In this document: positions 8,712 through 17,502 of the stretch, piece after piece
Layout of the letters: every line of letters begins with the position of its first letter
Position numbering within the stretch: the stretch's first letter is position 1
Notes under the pieces: model-generated
What the model was told of the DNA's origin: nothing
Seen by the model: the letters and a program-made list of their open reading frames with translations, nothing else
Database searches by the model: none
DNA from: a filamentous cyanobacterium ESFC-1
Lineage (GTDB): Bacteria; Cyanobacteriota; Cyanobacteriia; Cyanobacteriales; Spirulinaceae
Assembly: GCA_000380225.1 (NCBI GenBank)
Contig: KB904821.1
Location: forward strand, 513,867-577,866
Reading direction: 5' to 3'
DNA length: 64,000 bases
Made by a program: the position numbers and the translations under genes

Positions 8712-9179
8712 AAACCATACAATCTGGATGTCAAGAGGACATAATACCGTGGTAGGGGCGAGGTTTCCTCGCCCAATCTTACCTCCGAGGGCAGAGTACA
8801 AAATTAAGAGCCATAGTTTCTGACCCTTTTTGGGCGGGGAACATTCAACTTTCCCACCGACTGCCGATTGTCCAAAAACCCGCTACAGCACACGCTGCTG
8901 ACTGCCGTGGCACATCTTAAACTGTGGGTGACGGTACTACGCTATAGTCATTACAATTAGTTTCCGTACAGTCATCTCCCAATAAAGGTATCGTATTATC
9001 CCTGAACCGCCCTCACCCCAAACCCCTCTCCCGCTCCGAGAGGGGCTGCTGGTTTTTATTTGGAATTACTATAATACTGCCACTTCGCGATCGCGCCAAC
9101 TTCAACTTATACGAGGTCATAGCGCTTCTACAAAAAACTTGACCCCAAGGACAAAGGACTAATGACCAATGACCAATAA
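8712..9179. other. Gene-free spacer with repeat fragments
   Basis: No gene is seen. The spacer holds a solo 26-base palindromic end at 8752-8777 (GTAGGGGCGAGG..CCCAAT) related to the MITE-like element at 30110-30214. It also holds an inverted copy of the TCTCCC palindrome at about 9009-9044 and heptamer-like words at 9140-9179. A block at 8824-8848 (CCCTTTTTGGGCGGGG then ATTCAA) resembles the IS605 right end and may be a worn remnant. Confidence 0.45.
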
Positions 9180-10823
9180 CTAAGATACATGGCGATCGGA
9201 ACTATCCCGCCGTTGGGATTGAAAAACCTTAATCGGGCGGTCAATGCCTTTAAAACGGTGTTCTCCGGTGAGAATAAAGCCCTCGCGATGGCGCAAGCGG
9301 CGATAGGTGGCTTCTGAAATCACGCATTCACTCGGCGGACAAATCCCTTCCATACGAGCCGCGACATTGACCGTTCCCCCCAATACGGTATAGTCTACCC
9401 GTTGCTCGCTGCCCACATCCCCCACCACAGCGCGGCCACTGTTAATGGCAATACGCAGTTGTAGGGGTTCTGGCCAGACTTTATTGGCATTGAGGCGGTC
9501 GAGGCGGTCGAGCATTCCCATAGCGGCTCGGACGGCGCGATCGGCGTGATCCATTTGCGGTTCGGGTGCGCCAAAAAAGGCCATAATACAATCGCCAATA
9601 AATTTATCGAGGGTTCCCCCTACGGCAAAAACCGATTGCAGCATTTCTTCAAAAAAGCGATTCAGTAGTTCAGAAATGCCCGAAGGGGTCATGCGTTCGG
9701 ACATTTCGCTAAAACCAACCAAATCTGCGAAAATGATGCTCATATCGGCTTCTATGGGCTTGATGCGACCATTTTCGAGTGCGCCTACTGCCATAAGTTG
9801 CTGCACGACGCTCGGAGAGTGGTAGCGTTCGAGTTGTTGACGGATTTTGGCTTCTCCTTGCAGTTTTTGAGTGAGTAGCCAACGCTGGACGCTGTAGGCG
9901 ACGAGGTTGGCGAGGGTGGAAAAGAAGCTTAAATCTTCGTCGTTAGAAGCGTCGCTGCCTTTGAGGGTGAGGTTGGCATCAGCATACAATACGCCGACAA
10001 CTTTATTGGTGTCCCACAGGGGGACGGCTAAAGCGCCACGAATGCCTTTGACGAGGATACTTTGCTCTCCTTCAAAGCGTTTGTCTTGTTGTGCGTCTAC
10101 GCTTTTGATGGCGACTTTTTCGCGAAAGACTTTTTCGCAAATGCTGCGCCCAATCCAACTGTTGCTGTAGGTGGAGGTTGCGTCGGGGAGTTCGTTGCGG
10201 GCTGCCGCATCCATGAGTTTGAGGTGGCCGTTTCCTTCGACATCAACCAATAAGGCCAGGCGTTGGATGTTGGTGAGTTCCCGAAAAACCACGGCTTGCA
10301 CTTGCTCGAAAATGGCTTCGAGGGATTCGGCGGAGTTGAGGTCTTTGGCGATTTCTACGAGGTATTTCAGGCGAGAAATGGCTCGTTGATGGGTGGTTTG
10401 GGTGTCGCCTTCGTCGCTGTCTTCGACTTTGATCCATTGTCGCTGGAGTTCTTCGGCGTTGCGGAGGATGGTTTGACCGGGAGAGTTGGGTTCGGGGGGT
10501 TTGGGGGGTTGGCTGCGACGGGATTCTAGGATATGCACCCCGAGAAAAACGTTACCGACTTGGATAACATCGCGGCTGGTGAGGGGATGGGCTTGATTTA
10601 ATTCTTGTTGGTTCAAGATGGTGCCGTTGGTGCTGCCGAGGTCTTCGATTTGCCAGTGACCTTGAGGGTTGTGGTAGATGCGGCTGTGTTGGCGGGAAAT
10701 TTCGGAGAATGGTAAACAAAGGTCGCATTCGGGCAAGCGACCGATAATAAATTCATCTTGAGCAACCCTGACTGTGCTTTCAGGTTTTCCTTCTATGTGG
10801 ATGCGTAACTGTAGCTCAGTCAT
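9180..10823 (-). CDS. FHA-GAF adenylate/guanylate cyclase (class III)
   Basis: The 547-residue protein (residue numbers below count from a TTG two codons further upstream) has an FHA domain at about 5-100 (GRLPECDLCLP, ISRQHSRI, GSTNGT), a GAF domain at about 150-315, and a class III cyclase domain at about 355-540. Metal-binding aspartates are visible at 369 (IIFADLVGFS) and 413 (LDKFIGD). Lys409 fits the purine-specifying position, and Asn488 and Arg492 (GTVNVAARME) the transition-state pair. The catalytic set is complete, so cAMP synthesis is likely; cGMP cannot be excluded. The FHA domain implies input from phosphothreonine, hence from a Ser/Thr kinase, and GAF from a small ligand. ATG at 10823 is preferred over the TTG. 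Confidence 0.9.
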   Translation of the reverse strand: MTELQLRIHIEGKPESTVRVAQDEFIIGRLPECDLCLPFSEISRQHSRIYHNPQGHWQIEDLGSTNGTILNQQELNQAHPLTSRDVIQVGNVFLGVHILESRRSQPPKPPEPNSPGQTILRNAEELQRQWIKVEDSDEGDTQTTHQRAISRLKYLVEIAKDLNSAESLEAIFEQVQAVVFRELTNIQRLALLVDVEGNGHLKLMDAAARNELPDATSTYSNSWIGRSICEKVFREKVAIKSVDAQQDKRFEGEQSILVKGIRGALAVPLWDTNKVVGVLYADANLTLKGSDASNDEDLSFFSTLANLVAYSVQRWLLTQKLQGEAKIRQQLERYHSPSVVQQLMAVGALENGRIKPIEADMSIIFADLVGFSEMSERMTPSGISELLNRFFEEMLQSVFAVGGTLDKFIGDCIMAFFGAPEPQMDHADRAVRAAMGMLDRLDRLNANKVWPEPLQLRIAINSGRAVVGDVGSEQRVDYTVLGGTVNVAARMEGICPPSECVISEATYRRLRHREGFILTGEHRFKGIDRPIKVFQSQRRDSSDRHVS

Positions 10824-10892
10824 GATCAATGCATTAAGGGTTTAACGGTAAAGCGCGATCGCGTGAGATCAAGAAAGCACATTGGGACTCTC

Positions 10893-11423
10893 TTAGGGAG
10901 TGAGACGGGAAGAAGATGGGGGTAAGGGTTGACCGAATTGAATCACGGGGATAGAGGGTTGAATTGGTGGAGTTACTGAAGTTGTGGGGGGTTGCTGAGG
11001 GGGTGAAGCAATTTCGACTTGGGCAATCGAAGGCTGCAAGACCCAGCGATAATCCCCGGTGTTGGTTTCAAAGCGTTGAAGCTGGATGTGTTGGGGTGCC
11101 AGGATAACACTCGGATCGAGGTTCAAAACGAGTTGGGCGTTTTGGTTGGAGGTGAAAACTTGAATGCTTTGCACCGCACCGGGATAGGTTTGGGGCATTT
11201 CAGTGGCAGAGAGATCGCTGTCGGGGAGGTTGATGATAATACGAGGAGGACTGGGATTGAGGTAGTAACTGGGGGTAATGGTTGTGTCTAGTACCATTTC
11301 GAGTTGGGCTGTATTGGGGTCAAATTGCCAGTTGTTTTGCGCGATCGCGGGGGCAATGGCAATCAAGGGCGCGATCGCGCTCAATAACGCTCCTTTCCCA
11401 AGGCGTTGAATGTTGTTCTGCAT
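10893..11423 (-). CDS. Exported AMIN-domain protein
   Basis: The 176-residue protein has a signal peptide (MQNNIQRLGKG, then an Ala/Ile/Leu core ending AIAQ) and an AMIN-like fold (QLEMVLDTTITPSYYLNPSP, RIIINLPDS, VQSIQVFTSN). AMIN domains bring cell-wall amidases or pilus/secretin proteins to the envelope. The Pro/Gln/Ser-rich tail has no enzyme domain, so this is a stand-alone AMIN protein. The ATG at 11423 is chosen because it begins the signal peptide; a second ATG lies at 11465. Confidence 0.75.
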   Translation of the reverse strand: MQNNIQRLGKGALLSAIAPLIAIAPAIAQNNWQFDPNTAQLEMVLDTTITPSYYLNPSPPRIIINLPDSDLSATEMPQTYPGAVQSIQVFTSNQNAQLVLNLDPSVILAPQHIQLQRFETNTGDYRWVLQPSIAQVEIASPPQQPPTTSVTPPIQPSIPVIQFGQPLPPSSSRLTP

Positions 11424-11790
11424 CACTGTTATCCACCGTTGCTGCCAGTCAACCATTTGCCTCATTGCTTACTTTATCCTTATTGTTCATCATGAGAGAT
11501 TCATCTTTTCTTATTTTGGCATTTGTTTGGGGGTTCTCTCCAAATTTATCCTAGGGACGATTGTCTTGCATCTTTTCCTTCTTTCTTTGATGATTTCCTT
11601 AAGCTTTGATTTTTTTTGAGTAGATAATAACCTTCTTGACTGAGGAAGATGCGATCGCACAATTTAAGCGATCGCGATCGCACCAAGTACGGTATAAAAT
11701 CACAATAATTTCTGAGTGGGATCGCGGAATTTTGCCCGTAGAAGCGCCACAATTAAACACAATGGCTATTATCATCTTGAATATAAAAAA
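11424..11790. other. Divergent spacer, no gene seen
   Basis: This spacer between the AMIN gene and the histidine kinase is AT-rich with several HIP1-like octamers (11648-11690). It should hold both promoters, but no convincing element was found. Open frames in it are short and read on into the kinase N-terminus. Confidence 0.35.
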
Positions 11791-13197
11791 ATGTATAACG
11801 ATCGCGATCCAGCAATTTATCCTTGCTCAGAGTCCCCTCATTCCCCCAAACCACCGTCTGAAGAAAGTGTCGTTACTCCTTTTTCTGGCGCTCAATCGGC
11901 AGATTTTCAGACTGCTGTGACGAACCGACCATCACCCAATTACCTTTTTGGAGACAATGCGCCCATTGGGATGTTTCGGTTGTCGGCGGCGGGTCAATAC
12001 TTAAATGTTAATCTTTGTTTTGCTCAATGGCATGGTTACGAAAGCCCGGTTCGTTTTTTAGTAGACCGAGTAGAATCACACCATCAGTTTGAGGTCGATT
12101 CTCAACGCTATAAACTCTTTTTAGAAAAATTAAATCAATATCAAAAAGTTACTAATTTTGAAATTGCCAGAAAACGTCAAGACAATACCATAATTTGGCT
12201 GAGTTTGAGCGCTCAAGCCATTAAAGATGAAAATAATAATTCTTATTATGAAGGCTATGCTTTTGATATTACACCCTATAAAGAAGCCGCCGCCGCCCAA
12301 GCCGAAAAAGAACGGCAATATCAAGCTCAAGCCGAGCAGTTAAAGCAAATCGAAGACCAACTCATTCAAAGTGAAAAGTTAGTAAGTTTAGGTCAGCTTT
12401 TGGCAGGAATCGCCCACGAAATCAATAATCCTGTCAGTTTTATCTATAGTAATATTGCTCCCGCCGAAGAATATGCCCAAGACTTAATGGGCTTAATTAA
12501 TTGTTATCAAACCCATAGTTCCGATCCGATCCCGGCGGTTACTGCTGAAGCTGAAGCGATCGATTTAGACTTTTTACTAGAAGACTTCCCGAAACTATTA
12601 ACATCGATGAAAATTGGGGCGGATCGTCTCAATCAAATTGTACAGTCTTTACGCAACTTTTCCCATTTCAACGATCAAAAACGGCAAGCGGTTGATATTC
12701 ACAAAACATTAGACTCGACGCTGCGATTATTACAACATCGTCTCAAAGCAAAAGACAATTTGCCGGAAATCAAAGTGATTAAAAACTACGGCAAATTACC
12801 TCTCAGCCTGCCTGCTTATGGGGGCTTGCTCAGTCAAGTTTTTATGAATTTATTAGCGAATGGTATTGATGCCCTCGAAGATTCATCCCACCACAAAGTC
12901 GGGACTTTTGAGCCTACACTCCGTATTGATACGGAATGTACCGAAAATTGCGTGATTATTCGGATTAGAGATAATGGAATTGGCATTTTACCCGATCTGC
13001 GCGATCGCATTTTTGAAACCTTTTTCACCACCAAACCCACCGGAAAAGGAACGGGTTTAGGACTGTCCATTAGTCATCAAATCATCACAGAAAAACACAA
13101 CGGTCAGTTAGAATGCCACTCAACGCCGGGAAGCGGTACTGAATTTGCGATTAAACTCCCTCTATTTCCCCAGAAACAGGAACTCCCTGGCGTTTGA
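11791..13197 (+). CDS. PAS-domain sensor histidine kinase
   Basis: A 468-residue soluble sensor kinase. A PAS domain covers about 52-170, ending YEGYAFDITPYKEA as PAS/PAC domains do. A coiled coil (180-200) leads to the H-box with His209 (LLAGIAHEINNPVSF), followed by the ATPase domain: N-box NLLANGIDALE, G1 DNGIG, and G2 GKGTGLGLS. Cytosolic, no membrane helix. It should autophosphorylate and pass phosphate to a response regulator not found nearby, so it is an orphan. The ATG at 11791 is preferred over a GTG 25 codons upstream, whose extension lacks similarity to PAS kinases. Confidence 0.85.
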   Translation: MYNDRDPAIYPCSESPHSPKPPSEESVVTPFSGAQSADFQTAVTNRPSPNYLFGDNAPIGMFRLSAAGQYLNVNLCFAQWHGYESPVRFLVDRVESHHQFEVDSQRYKLFLEKLNQYQKVTNFEIARKRQDNTIIWLSLSAQAIKDENNNSYYEGYAFDITPYKEAAAAQAEKERQYQAQAEQLKQIEDQLIQSEKLVSLGQLLAGIAHEINNPVSFIYSNIAPAEEYAQDLMGLINCYQTHSSDPIPAVTAEAEAIDLDFLLEDFPKLLTSMKIGADRLNQIVQSLRNFSHFNDQKRQAVDIHKTLDSTLRLLQHRLKAKDNLPEIKVIKNYGKLPLSLPAYGGLLSQVFMNLLANGIDALEDSSHHKVGTFEPTLRIDTECTENCVIIRIRDNGIGILPDLRDRIFETFFTTKPTGKGTGLGLSISHQIITEKHNGQLECHSTPGSGTEFAIKLPLFPQKQELPGV

Positions 13198-13242
13198 GGT
13201 GTCTGGATCGTTTAAACCATTCGTTGTGCCTACCCTAGATTT

Positions 13243-13755
13243 ATGAAACTTAGTTCTGTCTTCCTGGCAATAAGTGGGGCCGCGATCGCGATTGTTGCCC
13301 ATTCTCCCATAACTCGCGCTCAAACCTTAGTTCCTTTATCTTTATATTGGAATAGCGATCGCCCCGATGCTGCCAGCGTAGCCACCCGCGAATCCCGCAA
13401 CGCCCAACTCGAATCCGGTTATCAAGAAATCAACGTCCAAGGCTGTTTACTGGCAAACCCCCAACCGGAAACCGCCCCTTTATACCTGTACTGGAACTCC
13501 CAACGTCAGGATAACGCCTCAGTCGCCTCTACTGCCCTGCGTAGCGCCCAAATCGATGAAGGCTATAGCGAAGTTCGGATCGAGGGTTATGTGTTCTTAC
13601 GCCCCGTTCCCGGTACAATTCCGTTAGAAGTTTGGTGGCAAGCCAATCGTCAAGATAACGCCACTGTGACAACCTTACCCCGACAACTCACCAATGAAGG
13701 GTATGGAAAATCAAACATCGAAGGCTATATCTACCCTGCCGATCGCTGTTCTTAG
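13243..13755 (+). CDS. Exported three-repeat protein, probably a beta-trefoil (DUF5648-like)
   Basis: A 170-residue protein: a signal peptide (to about residue 27, ITRAQ) and then three tandem repeats of about 45 residues. Each opens PL-x-x-Y/W-WN, runs through a DNASVAS-type turn, and closes GY-x-x-x-x-I-EGY-x-(F/Y). Threefold repetition with this length and closing motif suggests a small beta-trefoil like DUF5648 lectin-type domains. A carbohydrate- or surface-binding role is inferred, not shown. It lies 45 bases after the kinase on the same strand, but with its own signal peptide and no visible link. Confidence 0.65.
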   Translation: MKLSSVFLAISGAAIAIVAHSPITRAQTLVPLSLYWNSDRPDAASVATRESRNAQLESGYQEINVQGCLLANPQPETAPLYLYWNSQRQDNASVASTALRSAQIDEGYSEVRIEGYVFLRPVPGTIPLEVWWQANRQDNATVTTLPRQLTNEGYGKSNIEGYIYPADRCS

Positions 13756-13792
13756 AATGAATCACAAAGGACAAAAGACGGATGACCCAGGA

Positions 13793-14119
13793 CTAAGAAG
13801 CAGTAGATTCTTGGTTTTGCCACACCTGATGTAGAAAAATCTGCAACTGTTGACGGGCGATCGCGGGGGGTGTAAATTTACCGTCAAAATCCTGGAGTTG
13901 GGCTAAAAGGGGAATGACCTCTGTATCGAGGGCAGGTTGAAATAAACTCATCGGCCACACAATATCTGCCGTCTGCCGTAGATCGTACACTTGAGTGTCT
14001 ATATCCAACAACAACGGACGCACCCACAACATCTGACGGGTTACGATTTCTTGAATCACCTCCCCATAAAGGCGATGATCCCCTCGTTGTAAATAAACAA
14101 TTTGATGACTATTGGTCAT
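13793..14119 (-). CDS. Conserved hypothetical protein
   Basis: A 108-residue soluble protein. The N-terminal half looks like a small beta-barrel (HQIVYLQRGDHRLYGEVIQE, WVRPLLLDID); the C-terminal half is helical. It has no signal peptide, membrane helix or recognised catalytic motif. The GDHRLYGEV segment looks conserved-type, but I cannot assign a family. It is flanked upstream by the heptamer repeat array. Confidence 0.55.
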   Translation of the reverse strand: MTNSHQIVYLQRGDHRLYGEVIQEIVTRQMLWVRPLLLDIDTQVYDLRQTADIVWPMSLFQPALDTEVIPLLAQLQDFDGKFTPPAIARQQLQIFLHQVWQNQESTAS

Positions 14120-14177
14120 TGGTCATTGGTTATTGGTTGTTGGTTGTTGGTTGTTGGTTGTTGGTTGTTGGTTGTTA
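14120..14177. repeat. TTGTTGG heptamer tandem repeat (STRR)
   Basis: Runs of TTGTTGG preceded by CATTGGT-type words, ending at the edge of the first MITE copy. It sits directly upstream of the hypothetical gene's start codon. Confidence 0.8.
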
Positions 14178-14321
14178 ATGGCGTTGTTGCCTGAAACATT
14201 CCTTGATTTACAAGGGTTCTAGACATCGGAGAAAGCCGAAATTGGGATTTTCGCCCGATTTGTCCCGATTTGGATCGCTGAAACCCTTGATATAACTGTT
14301 TTATTTATGCAACAACGCCAT
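14178..14321. mobile_element. 144-bp MITE, copy 1
   Basis: A non-coding element bounded by perfect 13-base terminal inverted repeats, ATGGCGTTGTTGC and its complement. Read from the right end, the terminus GGCGTTGTTGCATAAAT is very close to the ends of IS903/IS5-group elements, so a member of that group elsewhere in the genome probably moves it. Two matching copies lie just downstream. Target duplications cannot be read because both flanks are repeats. Confidence 0.8.
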
Positions 14322-14354
14322 TGTTAATTGTTAATTGTTAATTGTTAATTGTAC

Positions 14355-14498
14355 ATGGCGTTGTTGCCTGAAACATTCCTTGATTTACAAGGGTTCTAGA
14401 CATCGGAGAAAGCCGAAATTGGGATTTTCGCCCGATTTGTCCCGATTTGGATCGCTGAAACCCTTGATATAACTGTTTTATTTATGCAACAACGCCAT
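14355..14498. mobile_element. 144-bp MITE, copy 2
   Basis: Same length and, as read, same sequence as copy 1, in the same orientation. It is preceded by GTAC and followed by TTGTTAA units, exactly as copy 3 is, so copies 2 and 3 look like tandem duplicates of one unit (element plus flanking heptamers) and not separate insertions. Confidence 0.8.
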
Positions 14499-14573
14499 TG
14501 TTAATTGTTAATTGTTAATTGTTAATTGTTAATTGTTAATTGTTAATTGTTAATTGTTAATTGTTAATTGTAC

Positions 14574-14717
14574 ATGGCGTTGTTGCCTGAAACATTCCTT
14601 GATTTACAAGGGTTCTAGACATCGGAGAAAGCCGAAATTGGGATTTTCGCCCGATTTGTCCCGATTTGGATCGCTGAAACCCTTGATATAACTGTTTTAT
14701 TTATGCAACAACGCCAT
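14574..14717. mobile_element. 144-bp MITE, copy 3
   Basis: Third copy of the element with the same 13-base terminal inverted repeats and the same GTAC / heptamer borders as copy 2. Confidence 0.8.
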
Positions 14718-14798
14718 TGTTAATTGTTAATTGTTAATTGTTAATTGTTAATTGTTAATTGTTAATTGTTAATTGTTAATTGTTAATTGTTAACTGAC

Positions 14799-16808
14799 CT
14801 AAACCGCTTCTTCTGCGGCGACAGGTTCGCGGAAGCGGATAATATCTTGACGGGGATCGGCGCTGCTAACTTGAATATCAAGGCGATCGCCCAGATAAAC
14901 AGGTCGGGTAAACCGGTGGGGAAGTTCCAAGCCCAAGTCTTCAATTAAAATCAACGCCAAGCCATCATCTTCGCGCAACCAGCGTAACACCATGGCCGGC
15001 CAAACGCGATCGGTATGGCGGCGCAAATACTCTAAACTCCAGTAACGATTGGTTTGCCGTTCAACCAGAGTGGCTTCATAAGCCGAAGCCGAGACGCTGT
15101 AGATAATTTCTTGGAGTTCGTCTGAGTTGAGGGGGAGTTCTTCACCCCGCAGATGGGCTTTGATTTGGAAATGGGCGAGTAAGTCCGTATAGCGGCGAAT
15201 GGGGGAGGTGACTTGGGTATAAAGCTCTAAACCCAAGCCTGCGTGACGAGACGGTGCAATTCCCACTTCACTGCGGGGCATACACCGACGTAAGGCACAA
15301 TAGCGCACTAAACCCGCCGGTAGGACTAAGAGTTCTTCGTCGCTGGGGAGTTCCGGTTGGGGTTGGCCGCGAAACGGGAGAGGGATGTTGTGTTTTTGGG
15401 CGTAACGGCCTGCGACTTCCCCGGTGAGAATCATCATTTCTGCCACTAATTGGCGCGATCGCGAATCATCCAGCAGTTCAATCTCAATTTCATCGTCATT
15501 TTTGACTTTGATCGACGATTCCGGCATCCGAATATTAATCGAACCCTGGGAACTGCGCCAGCGCGATCGCAACCGGGCCGCATTCGCCAACGCCTCGATT
15601 TCCGGTTCAGCCCGGACTCCCAACTCCAGCATCTCGTCCACATCGTCATAAGTCAGGCGATAAGTGGGTTTGATATAACTCGCGTGAATGGTAAAGTCTT
15701 GAATCGCTCCTTCTTCGTCTAGGGTAACGCCAAAGCTCAACGCCGGACAAATTTGCCCCTGAATCAAGCTCATTGGCCCCGTGGCCAACTCCGCCGGAAA
15801 CATCGAGATCGTTCCGGTGGGGAGGTATAAACTGGTACTGCGACGACGGGCTTCGAGGTCGAGTTCGTCCCCTAAGTTGACTAAGCGAGTCGGGTCAGCA
15901 ATATGAATCCAGAGGCGTTCTGTGCCATTTTCGCCGTACTCTACGCTCAAACCATCGTCGATTTCGCGAGTACTTTCGTCATCAATGGTATAGACCTTAA
16001 GATGCGTTAAATCCAGACGGTCTGGATCGCGATCGGACATAGAGTAAGATTGCAAACGTTGTTGCGCCACATCAAGCACCTTTTGCGAAAACTGCATGGG
16101 ATAGGAGCTACGGCGCAAAAACAGGTTTTCGTGGATTGTCCAACGACCCAATTCGACCAGTAGCTCTAAAGCAGCCTGGGGGGATTGGTTCCGCTCCAGG
16201 GCTGCTAATATTTCTGGGGCTAAACGATGATTTTGGTCAGGATACAACGCCAGCTTTTCTAAGGCTTCTAAGCGAGGGCGATCGCTGTCTTGCCAATTCA
16301 CGGTTTCTCCCGTCAACGCTTGCCGCAAACGCTCGAAAAATTCTTCTTTTTCTCGATGACGTTGGGCTTCAACTTCGATTTGATGCTTAATTTCTTCAAC
16401 CTGACTCGCAGGCCGCGGTTCATAAGCATCTGCTTTCTTTTTGAAGTAAATCTTATCTTCTGCTAGTAATAAATGTGCAGCGTAACAACTAGCAGGATTT
16501 TGTTCGGAAAACAGCAGTTGTGAGAGTTCGGCGGGGTCAACGGCTGCGCCGTCCTCGGCTAAAAACTCCCAAGCTACTTCTAAAGTAGACGGATCGAGAT
16601 AGGGTTGTACCTCAGCCCAAAAAGCCGGAATATCACTCGATTTGTAAGGGCCGGGTTTGACTTCATACTCCACTCTTTGAGGACGTAGAGAATGAGACTG
16701 GCCGCGTTCGTCTACGACAATCCAGTTTTTTTTCCCTTCCGGTCGTTCGGCAACGGCTAAACGACGTTCTCCTTGTTGTCTAAATTCGATTAAGCTTCCC
16801 TTATCCAC
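14799..16808 (-). CDS. RNase II/R family exoribonuclease
   Basis: A 669-residue protein with a central RNB domain: the four catalytic aspartates are present in YTIDDESTREIDDGLSV (about 276-290), with further RNB hallmarks RSTSLYLPTGTISMFP and ELATGPMSL. The C-terminal 75 residues form an S1-like OB domain. It degrades RNA 3' to 5'. The length fits the cyanobacterial single RNase II/R type, shorter than E. coli RNase R. A GTG at 16808 is chosen as start, giving MDKGSLIEFR; a TTG is one codon upstream. It follows rpsR and rpmG on the same strand, an order common in cyanobacteria. Confidence 0.88.
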   Translation of the reverse strand: MDKGSLIEFRQQGERRLAVAERPEGKKNWIVVDERGQSHSLRPQRVEYEVKPGPYKSSDIPAFWAEVQPYLDPSTLEVAWEFLAEDGAAVDPAELSQLLFSEQNPASCYAAHLLLAEDKIYFKKKADAYEPRPASQVEEIKHQIEVEAQRHREKEEFFERLRQALTGETVNWQDSDRPRLEALEKLALYPDQNHRLAPEILAALERNQSPQAALELLVELGRWTIHENLFLRRSSYPMQFSQKVLDVAQQRLQSYSMSDRDPDRLDLTHLKVYTIDDESTREIDDGLSVEYGENGTERLWIHIADPTRLVNLGDELDLEARRRSTSLYLPTGTISMFPAELATGPMSLIQGQICPALSFGVTLDEEGAIQDFTIHASYIKPTYRLTYDDVDEMLELGVRAEPEIEALANAARLRSRWRSSQGSINIRMPESSIKVKNDDEIEIELLDDSRSRQLVAEMMILTGEVAGRYAQKHNIPLPFRGQPQPELPSDEELLVLPAGLVRYCALRRCMPRSEVGIAPSRHAGLGLELYTQVTSPIRRYTDLLAHFQIKAHLRGEELPLNSDELQEIIYSVSASAYEATLVERQTNRYWSLEYLRRHTDRVWPAMVLRWLREDDGLALILIEDLGLELPHRFTRPVYLGDRLDIQVSSADPRQDIIRFREPVAAEEAV

Positions 16809-16922
16809 CAACTTTCGTGTTTTGTGAAGTACATTAATATGTTTACCCTAACACCTAGTCTATCCCTGTGGCGGCATTTTGAGGGAGCAGGCGGGGAGGG
16901 GTTGACTGGGTTCCCAAGACCG

Positions 16923-16949
16923 CTAGAGCGCTTTGAGGGTGCGCTCTAG
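16923..16949 (-). terminator. Hairpin downstream of rpsR
   Basis: A perfect 9-base stem, CTAGAGCGC / GCGCTCTAG, with a 9-base loop, lying 15 bases after the rpsR stop. No U-tract follows on the minus strand, so it could be a weak terminator or processing hairpin between rpsR and the RNase gene. Confidence 0.45.
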
Positions 16950-16964
16950 GGTTGGGGATGACCA

Positions 16965-17180
16965 TTAACCCTCGCTGTTGATGTAAGGCAATAAAGCCAA
17001 ATAGCGAGAGCGTTTGATGGCGGTGGTCAGGTCTTTTTGCTGCTGAGAGGTCAGGTTGGTAATGCGACGGGGTAAAATTTTGCCTCGTTCGGTGATAAAT
17101 TTCCGCAGCAATTCTACATCTTTGTAGTCGATGGGGTCACCGGGTTTGATGGGAGATAAGCGTTTGCGATAGTAAGCCAT
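16965..17180 (-). CDS. rpsR: 30S ribosomal protein S18
   Basis: A 71-residue basic protein with the S18 signature: [32 protein letters not shown] (split here by position), and [16 protein letters not shown]. The length is standard. It binds 16S rRNA with S6 in the small-subunit platform. It is 90 bases downstream of rpmG in the same orientation, so probably one transcript. Confidence 0.97.
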   Translation of the reverse strand: MAYYRKRLSPIKPGDPIDYKDVELLRKFITERGKILPRRITNLTSQQQKDLTTAIKRSRYLALLPYINSEG

Positions 17181-17270
17181 AGGTATTTTTTCTGGAATCG
17201 GTATTGAATGGGGGACACAAAGGGTTTGCGAATCGGCAAACTAACTTTAAAATGCCGTCGTGGAATTAAT

Positions 17271-17465
17271 TTACTTAATTTCTTTGTGAACCGTATGCTT
17301 GTTGCAGTGGGTGCAGAACTTTTTGAGTTCTAAGCGTCCTGTAGTATTACGACGGTTTTTGGTGGTGGTGTACCGAGATACGCCATTGGAGCGCTTGTCG
17401 GAGTTGGTGCGACATTCGGTACATTCGAGGGTAATAATTAGTCTAACGCCCTTCTTACTTGCCAT
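17271..17465 (-). CDS. rpmG: 50S ribosomal protein L33
   Basis: A 64-residue basic protein with two CxxC knuckles (CTEC at 15-18, CTHC at 51-54), the zinc-binding form of L33, and the typical [20 protein letters not shown] run. It is part of the large subunit near the E site. It begins the rpmG-rpsR-RNase gene string. Confidence 0.97.
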   Translation of the reverse strand: MASKKGVRLIITLECTECRTNSDKRSNGVSRYTTTKNRRNTTGRLELKKFCTHCNKHTVHKEIK

Positions 17466-17502
17466 AAACTTGCGCTACTCTTTTGTAAAAAAACACAATT
17501 TA

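Larger units (their letters stand above)
14322..14795. repeat. TTGTTAA heptamer array surrounding the MITEs
   Basis: Tracts of TTGTTAA units fill the gaps between the MITE copies: about 33 bases between copies 1 and 2, 75 bases between copies 2 and 3, and about 75 bases after copy 3. The differing tract lengths beside conserved MITEs suggest slippage or unequal exchange. The array ends three bases before the RNase stop codon. Confidence 0.8.

Noticed and set aside
14178-14795. Regularly spaced repeats resembling a CRISPR array
   Set aside because: The repeated unit is 144 bases with terminal inverted repeats and the gaps are heptamer tracts, not unique spacers. No cas genes are nearby.
15424-15722. 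Overlapping plus- and minus-strand frames inside the RNase gene
   Set aside because: Shadows of the RNB catalytic domain in high-HIP1 sequence.
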